Source: Anadara kagoshimensis (lineage: Eukaryota > Mollusca > Bivalvia > Arcoida > Arcidae). From it: a stretch of 64,000 nucleotides of DNA. Under the pieces are notes generated by a model. That model did not search any database. It was given only the letters and a program-made list of their open reading frames with translations, and was not told where the DNA came from. Location: the NCBI GenBank assembly GCA_021292105.1, contig CM037870.1, positions 68,799,260 through 68,863,259 of the forward strand. Reading direction: 5' to 3'. Below, in pieces: positions 27,001 through 41,100 of the stretch (within the stretch, counting starts at the first letter, position 1; every line of letters starts with the position of its first letter). Position numbers and translations under genes: made by a program.

Positions 27001-29128
27001 TGATGTATGTTTATCAAAAATCTTAAAAAATGTAGCCCGTTTGTATAAATCAAAATGGACAGTTTGTAGTGACACAATGCAGACTGATCAGATGACTTCG
27101 TCAATGTGCAGAGAGACAATAACAAAACAAAACAAAATGGCTAATAATTAAGACATGGTATTTAAAGGGGTAATGCAAGATATATAGTGTGGCACGTGCC
27201 AAATTCGATGAAGGCGAACGTGCGTGCCACTATCTTGCATTACCTTGAAATACCATGAGCAGAAATGTCATTTCTCATTTTACAGTTCTTTCTTTTAATA
27301 ATTTTTTGTACCTTGGTGCTATTTCTTCCATATCTGTTCGTGTGATATAGGGTTTTCATCCATGCAAGATCGGTGTATCTCACATGATCATGTGACCCCC
27401 TTGTGGGAAAATTGATACATATCAAGGGTCATTACCCCTATTGTCTTTCAACGGGAATTGCAATACAATTGCTTCTGTGTGTTCCATCGAAGAGAGATAC
27501 AGTCATATTGTAAATATATGAGAATATGAGAACCACCTCTTAAAAATTTGGAAAACGCCAATTGTTTATCATATCCGGTTTTCTTTTAATTGTTCATCTG
27601 GTCAGTCAATTGCTATTCAATCAGCACCTATAAGTGCATTTCACAGCAGGCAATTGGACACCCATAGCTATACAAGTTAATCATAATAATAAGCTTAGGA
27701 TTAGAACATATTAAAACTGTCTTGAATCGTTTTGAACATTTCCATATAATAAACTGCAAAACCTTAAGGAATCACACTTTGATCTGTCTCTAGCTAGTGG
27801 ATAAGGTACGCACCTAGGCTGTGAGAAGAGCAGCTAGACCACTAAATAGGGTACAAGAAATAGCATATATGATTATAGGCGTTCTATTTTATAGAATGAA
27901 GAAAATAAATTTCATAAAATGCAGTTCATTGACTTTAATAACGATATTTATACATCTATCTTAAAAATCAGCAAATATTGAAGAAAAAAATTTGTGAGCG
28001 ACCTCGCATACCCAACGCTCCAACATATTGGACCAAGTAAAAAACTCAAATATCAGCAGAATGAAACGTGAGTTTGATCTGTAGCACATTGTGGTAGACG
28101 GTGTCTTCACATAAATCCAACATTTGATATTTTGATATAGGAAAAGGTAAATTTTATGTTGGATAGATGACATCAAAGGAAAATGGAAACAATAGGTTGG
28201 CTTGGGTACTGTGAACATGGAAATTCATACCTTTACCTTTTTCCTGGCTCCGGTTTCACAATGATTTGACTTTACTTAAATCTAGCAAATTTAATACGTA
28301 TGTTAATGATTTTGGTAACATTTAAAATATCCTGGAATTAATGTGTGATTTTGAAGATCACATACATTGTAAAACATATCTAGTTTTGTCAAAAATGTTT
28401 ACTTTAAGTTCCAAAGATTGCCAAAATTTAATTTGTTAAGGCAAATCTTGGTTAAGGAATAATTTGAAACTGGGGACCTGGGAAAATGAAAACTGAGGTT
28501 TTATTTTGAATTCTCAAATTGCTTTTGCTTGTTTTTGAGAATTTTGAAATTCCAATCAAATTTTAAAAAATCCAACATACTTATTTTGGAAAAAATATAA
28601 AAATTATAATGGAAAAAATTCCAAAACAAATTTTATTTTAAAAAATTTCCAAAATAGACTCGTATGCTAAAAATCAGCTAAATAGCTGCAAGCAAAAAGA
28701 AAAAAAGTGTGGAAAACTTGTTGCAGTCTTATTATCAAATACCAAGGGCCGTTATTTCCCTAAAAGCAACAAATTAAACTCATTGCGTTAGACTCGCACA
28801 CCAAATACTAGTGTCAGTGTAATATCTGCAATTGTTTAGAAAAAAACTGCGAAAAACTGTTATTTCAATCAAATTAACGAAGACAGTTTAAGTTGCGTCA
28901 AGAATAATAATAAATACCTTACTTGAATCTGCCAAAATACAGAGTATCCATCAAAACTTAAATTTACCAACCAAAGTATAATGAAAACAAGTCAGAGGCC
29001 AATGGACACTATTACTCATTGTATAATACATTACAGGGGTAACACCCCACACAGGGATTATCATACATGTAAATTACATGCAAATGATATTATATACAAA
29101 ACTGGTATCTTGATTAGATGTTGATCAG

Positions 29129-29161
<33 letters not shown>

Positions 29162-32100
29162 TGTATGTATGTACCGGTATTTGTTTCTTTGGTAGTTTGG
29201 TATTGATGACAGTCACTTCTATCGGAATCAGAGCCACTTCTATTGGGCTTAAAGTCCCTTTTATCGGGATAGAACTAACTTCTTGTGCCTTTAAAGTCAC
29301 TTCTATCTCTATCGGAATAAAAGCCACTTCTATTGGGCTAAAATTATCTTCTATCGGGCTTAAAGTCACTTGCAACGTGTTAAAAAGTCACTTCCATCGG
29401 AATAAGAGTCGCTTCTATTTACTGAGCCAGAACCAAACTTTGTCACAGTAGTCCTTAGATGGTACCTTCTGAAACCGGTGTTTTTTTAAGTCTCCACTAA
29501 TCCAAGATGGCGGCTAGCGGGGAACATAGGTTAACATTGTACCCTATGGGAACAATATCAAAGATCTTTTTCTCTAAAACCCTTTAGCCAATGGGAACCA
29601 AACTTGGCCACAATAGTTTTTGGATGCCCCCCTACAACATTGGGGTTTTTGAGGGCCACACCAAATCCAAGATGGACGCCAGCGGACGTCAGCGTTTCTC
29701 TGAAACTAGTGAGCCAATTGGAACCAAACTTGGTCACAGTAGTCCTTAGATAGTACCTTCTGAAACCGGTGTTTTTCTAAGTCTGCACCTAATCCAAGAT
29801 GGCGGCCAGCGGGGAACATAGGTTAACATTGGACCCTATGGAAACAATATCAAAGATCTTTTTCTCCAAAATCCTTTAGCCAATGGGAACCAAACTTGGT
29901 CACAGTAGTCCTTAGATGGTACCTTCTGAAACCGGTGTTTTTTAAGTCTCCACTAATCCAAGATGGACGCCAGCGGAGAACATATTTTAACATTGGACCT
30001 TATGGGAAAATACGTTCAAAGATATTTTTCTCTGAAACTAGTGAGCCAATTGCAACCAAACTTGGTCACCATAGTCCTTAGATGGTACCATCTGAAACCG
30101 GTGTTTTTCTAAGTCTGCACCTAATCCAAAATGGCGGCCAGCGGGGAACATAGGTTAACATTGGACCCTATGGGAACAATATCAAAGATCTTTTTCTCTG
30201 AAACCCTTTAGCCAATGGGAACCAAACTTGGCCACAATAGTCTTTGGGTGGCCCTCTACAACATTGGTGTTTTTTAGGGCCGCACCAAATCCAAGATGGT
30301 CGCCAGCGGAGAACATATTTTAACATTGGACCTTATGGGAAAATACGTTCAAAGATATTTTTCTCTGAAACTACTGAGCCAATTGGAACCAAACTTGGTC
30401 ATAGTAGTCCTTAGATGGTACCTTCTGAAACCGGTGTTTTTTTAAGTCTGCACTAGATCCAACATGACCGCCAACAGGGAACATAGGTTAACATTGGACC
30501 CTATGGGAACAATATCAAAGATCTTTTTCTCTGAAACCCTTTAGCCAATGGGAACCAAACTTGGCCACAATAGTCTTTGGGTGGCCCTCTACAACATTGG
30601 TGTTTTTGAGGGCCACACAAAATCCAAGATGGCCGTGAGTGGAGAACATATTTTAACATTGGACCCTATGGGAAAATAAGTTCAAACATATTTTTCTCTG
30701 AAACTACCGAGTCAATTGGAACCAAACGTGGCCACAATAGTCATTGAGTCTTTACATTTGGTATGTTAAAATAACATCTGCATTTAAAAATCAACTCCTG
30801 TGAAACCACTTGGCCAATTGCAATGCTATTTGGTATGTATCTTAGTCTTGGAGAGTACATGTCAGTCTGCCATATGCCTTTTGTCTTTGACCTAAACTTA
30901 ACCCTCCAGTGACTATGTTGAACTTTTTGGATTAGGTCAGTTTCTCTAAATCTTGAATACTACAATGGTAGGTCAATGATATTCGGTATATAGCTTGATC
31001 TTGGATAGTACATCAGTCAAACTGCCTTATGGCTTTTGTCCTTGACCTTAATTTCATGGTCCATTGACCAGTATTTGGATAAGGAAAATTTCTCAGGTAT
31101 TATACATGACAAGTTGATGATACTTGGTATGTATTGTCTCAAAATTTTGAAATATGGTTTAGTTTTGAAAGGAAATAATATTGAAATTTTATGATAGAAA
31201 TAAATATTGTGTAATAAATTTCAAGCATTTATTTAAACATTAGACAATCTGTTGATTTTCATTCTGCAACAACTCTACCTAGGTGAGCTATACAGGCTCC
31301 TGGGAGCCTCTAGTATTACATCTGTGACAGTCACTACATTTGTGGTTGTTACTACATATAGGGGTCCCACAGGATGTTAAATCACAATCCAAAAGTAAAG
31401 TAAAACCTTTGGAAACGGGCAACTGTATATAAGTAATATCCACAAGCAAGTGAGACTGGATGTTTCGGATTACAGTATATCTGCCACGTTTCATAACATA
31501 ATTGAGAATAAAAATAAGATGGAATTATGCGACTACAAATATATTCCGGACAACTTTGGATACAAATTTGTTAAGTAAGATTACATTATTAATCAAGAAA
31601 ATCCAATTTATTTCCAGGTATGGAAGGAGAAACAAGAAACAAAGGGAAGACGACATCAGTATGTATGGAACAATACAGATTTTAACAGTATAGACCCTAA
31701 AACTACAGACTCTCTATTAGGTATGATGTTACCGTCTCTTGTTATTTATATGGACGGATATGGCCGAGTGGTACTGTCACTGGCTTCCGAAGTCGAGAGT
31801 CGTGGGTTCAAACCTCACTCAGGACTTGGACATTTTCTGAGATGATTTTTATCTTATGGGCCCATACTAGAGCCGTAAAAAATCATTACCAGAACAGTCT
31901 TTCGGATGAGATTCAAAACGAGGCACCGTGTCTCGGTGCACACTAAATACGCCTCTGTAGAGTTCGAAAAAAGTAGGCCATCTGTGGCCGCTATAGAGGG
32001 TGCTTACAACTAGAAGCGAATGAAACAGACTGGGCAAGAAGATAGATAAGATAAAACACCTCAATTATATATATATATATAATCACACAGAGATCACATT

Positions 32101-35100
32101 GTATATCCAAATTGTTTCTCCATGACTCAAATTAAATTCAGATTTCGATTCATTCGTATGTCTGAATGTTTAAACACACGATAAATTAAAACTCTGGTTT
32201 ATACATTACCGTATAACATTCTGGATTTTTATTTTATATGTATGTATATGAGGGCGATCGAAGTTAAGTTGTTACTTGATCAAGTGATTTATACACAAGC
32301 AGTTCCCTCCCCTTGAATGCTTACTACCACTCTTACGTGCTCTATACTGCAGCAATTTGTTCTTGAAGTTAAACGTCTACATGTTGCGTGTTCGGCCAAT
32401 GTGCAGATGGTTGATTTAGTTTCTTGAAGTCGTGTGCTTGTCGTGGTTAGAAAATATCAGATGGTCATTATACTAATATTTTACTCGTAGGACACTATTC
32501 AGAGTCCTTTATAACATCGCCCATTTAAAGAAAAGTAAAATTCCAGAGTAAAAGACCAGATAAAATTATGCTCACTTCGAGTATTTAAGAATTTCTTGTA
32601 ATACATGTTATATAATTAATATGTAATTTTTTCGCACATCACTTGTTCGAGAAATCCTATCACCTAAATGTAGTTTTAAAGACACTTGTAATTTTGTAAT
32701 TATATTCATTGAATGAATATTGTTTAAACTAATATATGTATATGTCTAGTGTCATATATAATTTAACCATCGTGAATTTCTATTTAAAGGTCTGTTTGCA
32801 GCTGATCATTTAGCATTTGAAGCTGATAGAAACAAAGGACCAAGTGGTGAACCTTCACTAGCTGAAATGACTGCTAAAGCTATTAAAATACTGCAGAAAA
32901 ATCCAAAAGGATATTTTCTTATGGTTGAAGGTATATTTTTATAATTTTAAAATGAAGATGTTTGTTAAGCATTCTTATTGGCCAACAGTAGTATCATTAC
33001 TGTCCCTGTAGGGAGTTATTCCAACGGTAGTATCATTACTGTCCCTGTAGGGAGTTATTCCAACGGTAGTATCATTACTGTCCCTGTAGGGAGTTATTCC
33101 AACGGTAGTATCATTACTGTCCCTGTAGGGAGTTATTCCAACGGTAGTATCATTACTGTCCCTGTAGGGAGTTATTCCAACGGTAGTATCATTACTGTCC
33201 CTGTAGGGAGTTATTCCAACGGTAGTATCATTACTGTCCCTGTAGGGAGTTATTCCAACGGTAGTATCATTACTGTCCCTGTAGGGAGTTATTCCAACGG
33301 TAGTATCATTACTGTCCCTGTAGGGAGTTATTCCAACGGTAGTATCATTACTGTCCCTGTAGGGAGTTATTCCAACGGTAGTATCATTACTGTCCCTGTA
33401 GGGAGTTATTCCAACGGTAGTATCATTACTGTCCCTGTAGGGAGTTATTCCAACGGTAGTATCATTACTGTCCCTGTATGGAGTTATTCCAACGGTAGTA
33501 TCATTACTGTCCCTGTAGGGAGTCATTCCAACGGTAGTATCATTACTGTCCCTGTAGGGATTTATTCCAACGGTAGTATCATTACTGTCCCTGTAGGGAG
33601 TTATTCCAACGGTAGTATCATTACTGTCCCTGTAGGGAGTCATTCCAACGGTAGTATCATTACTGTCCCTGTAGGGAGTTATTCCAACGGTAGTATCATT
33701 ACTGTCCCTGTAGGGAGTTATTCCAACAGTAGTATCATTACTGTCCCTGTAGGGAGTTATTCCAACGGTAGTATCATTACTGTCCCTGTAGGGAGTTATT
33801 CCAACAGTAGTATCATTACTGTCCCTGTAGGGAGTTATTCCAACGGTAGTATCATTACTGTCCCTGTAGGGAGTTATTCCAACGGTAGTATCATTACTGT
33901 CCCTGTAGGGAGTTATTCCAACGGTAGTATCATTACTGTCCCTGTAGGGAGTTATTCCAACGGTAGTATCATTACTGTCCCTGTAGGGAGTTATTCCAAC
34001 AGTAGTATCATTACTGTCCCTGTAGGGAGTTATTCCAACGGTAGTATCATTACTGTCCCTGTAGGGAGTTATTCCAACAGTAGTATCATTACTGTCCCTG
34101 TAGGGAGTTATTCCAACGGTAGTATCATTACTGTCCCTGTAGGGAGTTATTCCAACGGTAGTATCATTACTGTCCCTGTAGGGAGTTATTCCAACAGTAG
34201 TATTATTACTGTCCCTGTAGGGAGTTATTCCAACGGTAGTATCATTACTGTCCCTGTAGGGAGTTATTCCAACGGTAGTATCATTACTGTCCCTGTAGTC
34301 CCTGTAGGGAGTTATTCCAACGGTAGTATCATTACTGTCCCTGTAGGGAGTTATTCCAACGGTAGTATCATTACTGTCCTTGTAGGGAGTTATTCCAACG
34401 GTAGTATCATTACTGTCCCTCTAGTCCCTGTAGGGAGTTATTCCAACGGTAGTATCATTACTGTTCCTGTAAGGATTTATTCTCACATTAATTCGGGACC
34501 TGGTGGAAGTTCACGTGTTTAACCTAACTTGTCAGTTACGAAGTTTTTACTTTACTTCTAGATTGTGATTCGAGTATGGATTAGTATGTTTGTTATTGAT
34601 TTATAACATTCATTTATATGCATTTGCTGTTGGTTTTCTTTTTCATTATTTAGGTGGTAAAATAGATCGCGCTCACCATAAAAGTAATGGAAAGTTGGCT
34701 CTTCTTGAGACTATTGTTTTTGATGACGCTGTGAGGGAAGCTGCCACACTGACCTCGGAGTCTGATACCTTGATAGTGGTCACTGCTGACCATTCACATG
34801 TCTTCAATATAGGTGGATATCCAAAACGAGGAAACAATATACTAGGTAAGTTATATACAGATTTGTAGAAAGTTTTACACTAAGCCAATAAAGTAATTAA
34901 TTTAAATAAATGTTGAATGAGCGGCTTATCTGGACCCCTAGTCGAATATATCGCGACAGGCTATCGATCTCTCAGCAGTTTTTCAGTGTGTCGGTCACTC
35001 AATCGGTAGTCGAACTTCCACATGCTATAGATCAGTGTTACATTTTTACAGGTCTGTGTGCATTTTATGTGTACACATGATAATCACTTTATGTGTACAC

Positions 35101-38100
35101 ATGATAATCACTTTATATGTACCACATGATAATCACTTTATGTGAACACATGATAATCACTTTATAATCACTTTATGTGTACACATGATAATCACTTTAT
35201 ATGTACCACATGATAATCACTTTATGTGAACACATGATAATCACTTTATAATCACTTTATGTGTACCACATGATAATCACTTTATGTGTACCACATGATA
35301 ATCACTTTATGTGTACACATGATAATCACTTTATGTGTACACATGATAGTTTAATTTAATTCCAGAAGAATTAGACTTCCTTCACAGACTTATTTTACTT
35401 TTGGATTTAGAAATTTAAGACTCTTCACTTGAACTATCCACTATTTCAGAAACATTCAATGTTACATTTTGTACTACATCATTTACTGACACATTAGAAG
35501 ATTCACATAGAAAAATATTTCATACATTTATAAAACCATTTGTTTATTTAAACCTTTATCTAAACATTTACTTGCTGTTGTTGTGCACAGTAATAAGTAT
35601 AAAACCCTTGAATCCAGCATTTTCACAAACATTTGAAACAGAACATCTTTCTGAATGATTATTATCTTATAGGCACGCAAATCAGACCCAGTAAAATGTG
35701 CCTTAACTATTTGATGACATTTTTAAAATGATCTGAGCAGATGAAATATTTAGTCACCTTGTAAGTACAACTCACAAAAATCATGATTTTTACCTCACCC
35801 TGTATGACGAATACTCTTCACTAAACAGTTTTAAGTTACCTACTATCCACTGAATTGTGATCCCCATTGACCTATTGACAAACACCATTTTTACCTACAA
35901 CTGTCCATTATTTAATGAATGGCGATTTAAAGCTGTATTTTATTTACACAAAGAAGTGCAATGTTTTAAGTTAGAGAATAACGCGCCTCTATTAATTCTT
36001 TCTCTCACAGAATGAACAGTTTGAGGCTTCTCTCTATAAATTAGTTTAAAATCCAACGTGGGCAGATGTATTATGTGAACAAATGTCGATTCGCATGTAC
36101 AAGATTAGTTTTTTTTAGGTACTGTGGCTGCCTTCACCATAACTAAACTAACATCCTAAATATTTGTGAAAGAATCTTATTTTAAACTTGTAACAAGTTA
36201 CTCCATTCCACTAGTTTACACACCTGCACTTGGATGATAAGCAGAATTATATGCAAAAACATAATAACCAACATTTCTAACCTGTATATAAAAATGTTAG
36301 TAAATCCCATACATTCTGTGTATGTTTAAAGTATTGCCAAAATAGTTTAAGAAGCGGAATATAATGTCTTCATTTCACCGAGGCGTTGTTAGAAACGACG
36401 TTGATGTCGCTGTACAATGAGGTTCGTCGCTGCAGATGTCCCAAGCGTTTTTAAAAACGGACCATTTCCATTGGATATGGAATCAGATCACTTTTTGCTG
36501 TAAGACGGCGTTATTCTGGCAATATCGACAAAAACATTTTCCAAAACCCCCTGCATAAACGTTAAGGGATGTTGGTCACCTAGTACAATATGTGGGAGGG
36601 GATATTTTATCCTTGTGTCATGTGCTACTTTTGATTTTTTTGAAATAATACATTCAAAAGTAGCACATGACAAATTGGATCAAAAATCAAAAACAAAACT
36701 TCAGGACCTATATATGCTTGTTTAACTGACATTATGTCTACATTTATTTGTTTTGATATTTTTAGCTTTCTTTTAACATGGAATGCTGACAACTATAAGC
36801 CATGATGTTTTTGTTTCAGGTTTAGTTGATCCTTGGGGGTTCAGTCAGCAACCAGAGAAGAACGGGTTACCTTACACAACACTGACATACGGAAATGGAC
36901 CTGGTTACAAGTATGGTAGAAGACCAAATCTTTCAACTGTAGATACAAGTACGTATTCACGAACAATTTTGTAGAGCATCGGACTTCAGATCTAACAATC
37001 GTGGATTCGAATCCCGACATTGGGCATGCTGTGTCCTAAAGAAAGTTACTTCATTTCACATTGATGTTGACTTACCTGGTGTCAGAATATATGGCCGGTG
37101 CGACAGCAACCTCTGCAACTGCTGCCTCGGTAAGGTAGCACCTAAAGGTCGCCTTGAGTGGGCGCAAAAAAACCAGAAAAGAAATTTGCATAATAGATAC
37201 TGCCAGTCATGGCTTTACATTTGCACATATGTAGGGCCGAGTGGTTTCATATCTCAGCGGCCTCCAATTGCTTACCTGCATTGAATCTTACCCAGGACAG
37301 AATCAAGTGTGAAAACAAGTTTATCACTTCTCTTGCCAACGACTTCTTGTTAGCTATACAATTTTTACTTTGTACAGTGCTTACGGCATTAGCGGATCTC
37401 AGTCAGTAGCGGATCATTTTTTAGAATAAAGTTAATTTTTTCCATATCATTACGAGAGACCAATAAAAATCGGATATATTTCTGTAAAGCTGGTATTTTT
37501 ACTTAATTCTACGTTTCATTTGTGTTGATAAACGTCCTATTTTTTAAATTCTCGGCTTTTTAATGCGAATGTCACAAGCGTCTCAGCGACATGGATGTGA
37601 TTTCAGAAACCTAACTTTCGATTTGACCAACGTGTTCAATACTTTCATAGGTAATTTGAAATGATTACAATAGCTCTTTACACTCGTTAACATGTCTTCT
37701 TTCACGATATAAACCTTTATTAATCTTTACAGTTCATGACAATAAAAAATGAACCAGTTTATGCAGGGTGCAATTACGGCAATAACGGATCAGCTGCTGT
37801 CTACAGGGGGGCTTTCGAAAGGCTAAGAAAAATATGGCATGTACACATGGGTTGTATGGTGCTTTCAGAAAAATTATAGATTCTGGTGGGTTCAGTTATG
37901 CAGAGGCTATCGGAGAACCAGTTCCTAGCTTCCATCCATGGCCAGTACCCCATGAGAAAGATGGGGCATTGTCATGCCATGCCACTATCTTATTTATCAT
38001 ATGATAAGACCAGATCAATGGGTGTTTTAAAGAAGTCATAATTGTCATGCTTGAAGGATAATCTGCATGAGATTAGAATATATTGAATAAATACATTAAT

Positions 38101-41100
38101 ATCCAACCCTATATTTTGTGTTTCAGACAATTAAAGTTTTATTCCGTTCTATATTTTTGTCTGGTAACAATTTTGGACCTATGATGTACAGTGTACAATA
38201 CCAATAAGTATCATTGTATGCATATACTGTTCTTGTCAAAATAAAATCTTCATGGACAAGAGTATGTCATAATATTGATAACTTACAAGGTACAATTATT
38301 TTATTTTATTTCCTTCGCCATTTACTCCTTTTATAATTCAGTATTCAAGACAATGTTGATTGACTTAATTTATCAGGGACATTGCGATGATTTTTTTTGT
38401 TATTTATTTCAATCATGACATTTGTTGATATTACGATTAAAACTCTTTAATATTGTTTCATGATTACTAGTAGTATTTTTGCAATTGAATGGTGGAAACT
38501 CAAACTAATCATGTTTTGAGTTAATCGCCTATCGTTTTCTTGACACTAGGTGGCGTGATCCGCTACTCACAAATTGATTCGTTACTGACGTAAATACATG
38601 GGGTACAAAACGCGTGGATTGACCATACTTATAGTCGGACGATTTTTATCATCTAATGATAAATTGAAAGAGTGGAGAAATGTCAATTGATAGTACCAAA
38701 AAAATACAATCGGCAGCGATGTTTTTCTCGGAGAGCAGTGAATATTGCACTAATGATCCGCTACTGCCGTAAGCACTGTATCCATGGACTTTGTCTATTT
38801 TAAGTTGATCTTGATCAGACATGTATTTAATTTGTTTATATATATTCTAATTTTGGATAATACCTAGACGCATATATACATATGAACTGTCTATTAAAAC
38901 GCCGCGTCATTGAGAAGACACGCTCCATAAAATTACGTTCTTTATATTCTGTATAGATCTATGTTAAGATCGAATTAAAGATGCAAGTTTTACCTACTTT
39001 TATAGGGTCTGGTCCTCTATACAGTACAGACCTGTCAAAACTTTTTACACTGAGCTAACGAAAAGGATTTGAAGCTCGACTGTCGAGTAGTCGAGACACG
39101 GGTAGGCAGTGTCTGTAAACATGCTGTCATGATATGGATGTCGAGTGGTCGAGACACAGATAGCCAGTGTCTGTAAACAGGCTGTCATAATATGGCTGTC
39201 GAGTGGTCGAGACACGGGTAGGCAGTGTCTGTAAACATGCTGTCATGATATGGATGTCGAGTGGTCGAGACACAGATAGCCAGTGTCTGTAAACAGGCTG
39301 TCATAATATGGCTGTCGAGTGGTCGAGACACGGGTAGGCAGTGTCTGTAAACATGCTGTCATGATATGGATGTCGAGTGGTCGAGACACAGATAGCCAGT
39401 GTCTGTAAACAGGCTGTCATAATATGGCTGTCGAGTGGTCGAGACACGGGTAGGCAGTGTCTGTAAACAGGCTGTCATAATATGGCTGTCGAGTGGTCGA
39501 GACACGGTAACCCAATGTCTGTAAACAGGCTGTCATAATATGGCTGTCGAGTGGTCGAGACACAGATAGCCAGTGTCTGTAAACATGCTGTCATGATATG
39601 GATGTCGAGTGGTCGAGACACGGTAACCCAGTGTCTGTAAACATGCTGTCATGATATGGCTGTCGAGTGGTCGAGACACAGATAGCCAGTGTCTGTAAAT
39701 ATGCTGTCATGATATGGATGTCGAGTGGTCGAGACACGGTAACCCAGTGTCTGTAAACATGCTGTCATGATATGGCTGTCGAGTGGTCGAGACACAGATA
39801 GCCAGTGTCTGTAAACATGCTGTCATGATATGGATGTCGAGTGGTCGAGACACGGTAACCCAGTGTCTGTAAACATGCTGTCATGATATGGCTGCCGAGT
39901 GGTCGAGACACGGTAACCCAGTGTCTGTAAACATGATGTCATGATATGGCTGTCGAGTGGTCGAGACACGGTAAACCAGTGTCTGTAAACATGCTGTCAT
40001 GATATGATTGTCGAGTGGTCGAGACACGGTAACCCAGTGTCTGTAAACATGCTGTCATGATATGGCTGTCGAGTGGTCGAGACACAGATAGCCAGTGTCT
40101 GTAAACATGCTGTCATGATATGGATGTCGAGTGGTCGAGACACGGTAACCCAGTGTCTGTAAACATGCTGTCATGATATGGCTGCCGAGTGGTCGAGACA
40201 CGGTAACCCAGTGTCTGTAAACATGATGTCATGATATGGCTGTCGAGTGGTCGAGACACGGTAAACCAGTGTCTGTAAACATGCTGTCATGATATGGCTG
40301 TCGAGTGGTCGAGACACAGATAGCCAGTGTCTGTAAACATGCTGTCATGATATGGCTGTCGAGTGGTCAAGACACAGATTGCTAGTGTCTGTAAACATGT
40401 TGTCATGATATGGCTGTCGAGTGGTCGAGACACAGATAGCCAGTGTCTGTAAACATGCTGTTATGATATGGATGTCGAGTGGTCGAGACACGGTAACCCA
40501 GTGTCTGTAAACATGCTGTCATGATATCGATGTCGAGTGGTCGAGACACGGTAACCCAGTGTCTGTAAACATGCTGTCATGATATGACTGTCGAGTGGTC
40601 GAGACACGGTAACCCAGTGTCTGTAAACATGCTGTTATGATATGGCTGTCGAGTGGTCGAGATACAGATAGGCAGTGTCTGTAAACATGCTGTTATGATA
40701 TGGCTGTCGAGTGGTCGAGACACGGTAACCCAGTGTCTGTAAACATGCTGTCATGATATGGCTGTCGAGTGGTCAAGACACAGATTGCTAGTGTCTGTAA
40801 ACATGCTGTCATGATATGGCTCTCGAGTGGTCGAGACACAGATAGCCAGTGTCTGTAAACATGCTGTCATGATATGGCTGTCGAGTGGTCGAGACACGGG
40901 TAGCCAGTGTCTGTAAACATGCTGTCATGATATGGCTGTCGAGTGGTCGAGACACGGGTAGCCAGTGTCTGTAAACATGTTGTCATGATATGGATGTCGA
41001 GTGGTCGAGACACAGATAGCCAGTGTCTGTAAACATGTTGTCATCATATTGATGTCGAGTGGTCGAGACACGGGTAGCCAGTGTCTGTAAACATGCTGTC

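Larger units (their letters stand above)
27770..31372. mobile_element. Second MITE family, copy B, left end missing and interrupted
   Basis: Positions 27775-28060 match the interior of copy A around 14170-14400 (shared GTGAGAAG, GGTACAAGAAATA, GACGTTCTATTTTA-like, ACATATTGGACCAAGT). The 'cacttctatcgg' sub-repeat recurs at 29211-29410. The right terminus (TTACTACATATAGGGGTCCC, then ACA) ends at 31372. No left terminus was found. Positions about 29415-31313 are an insertion. Confidence 0.65.

Noticed and set aside
32978..34522. 514-codon open frame [13 protein letters not shown] repeated
   Set aside because: It is an intronic 39-bp array; the frame is open only because the unit is a multiple of three, and the minus strand is open as well.
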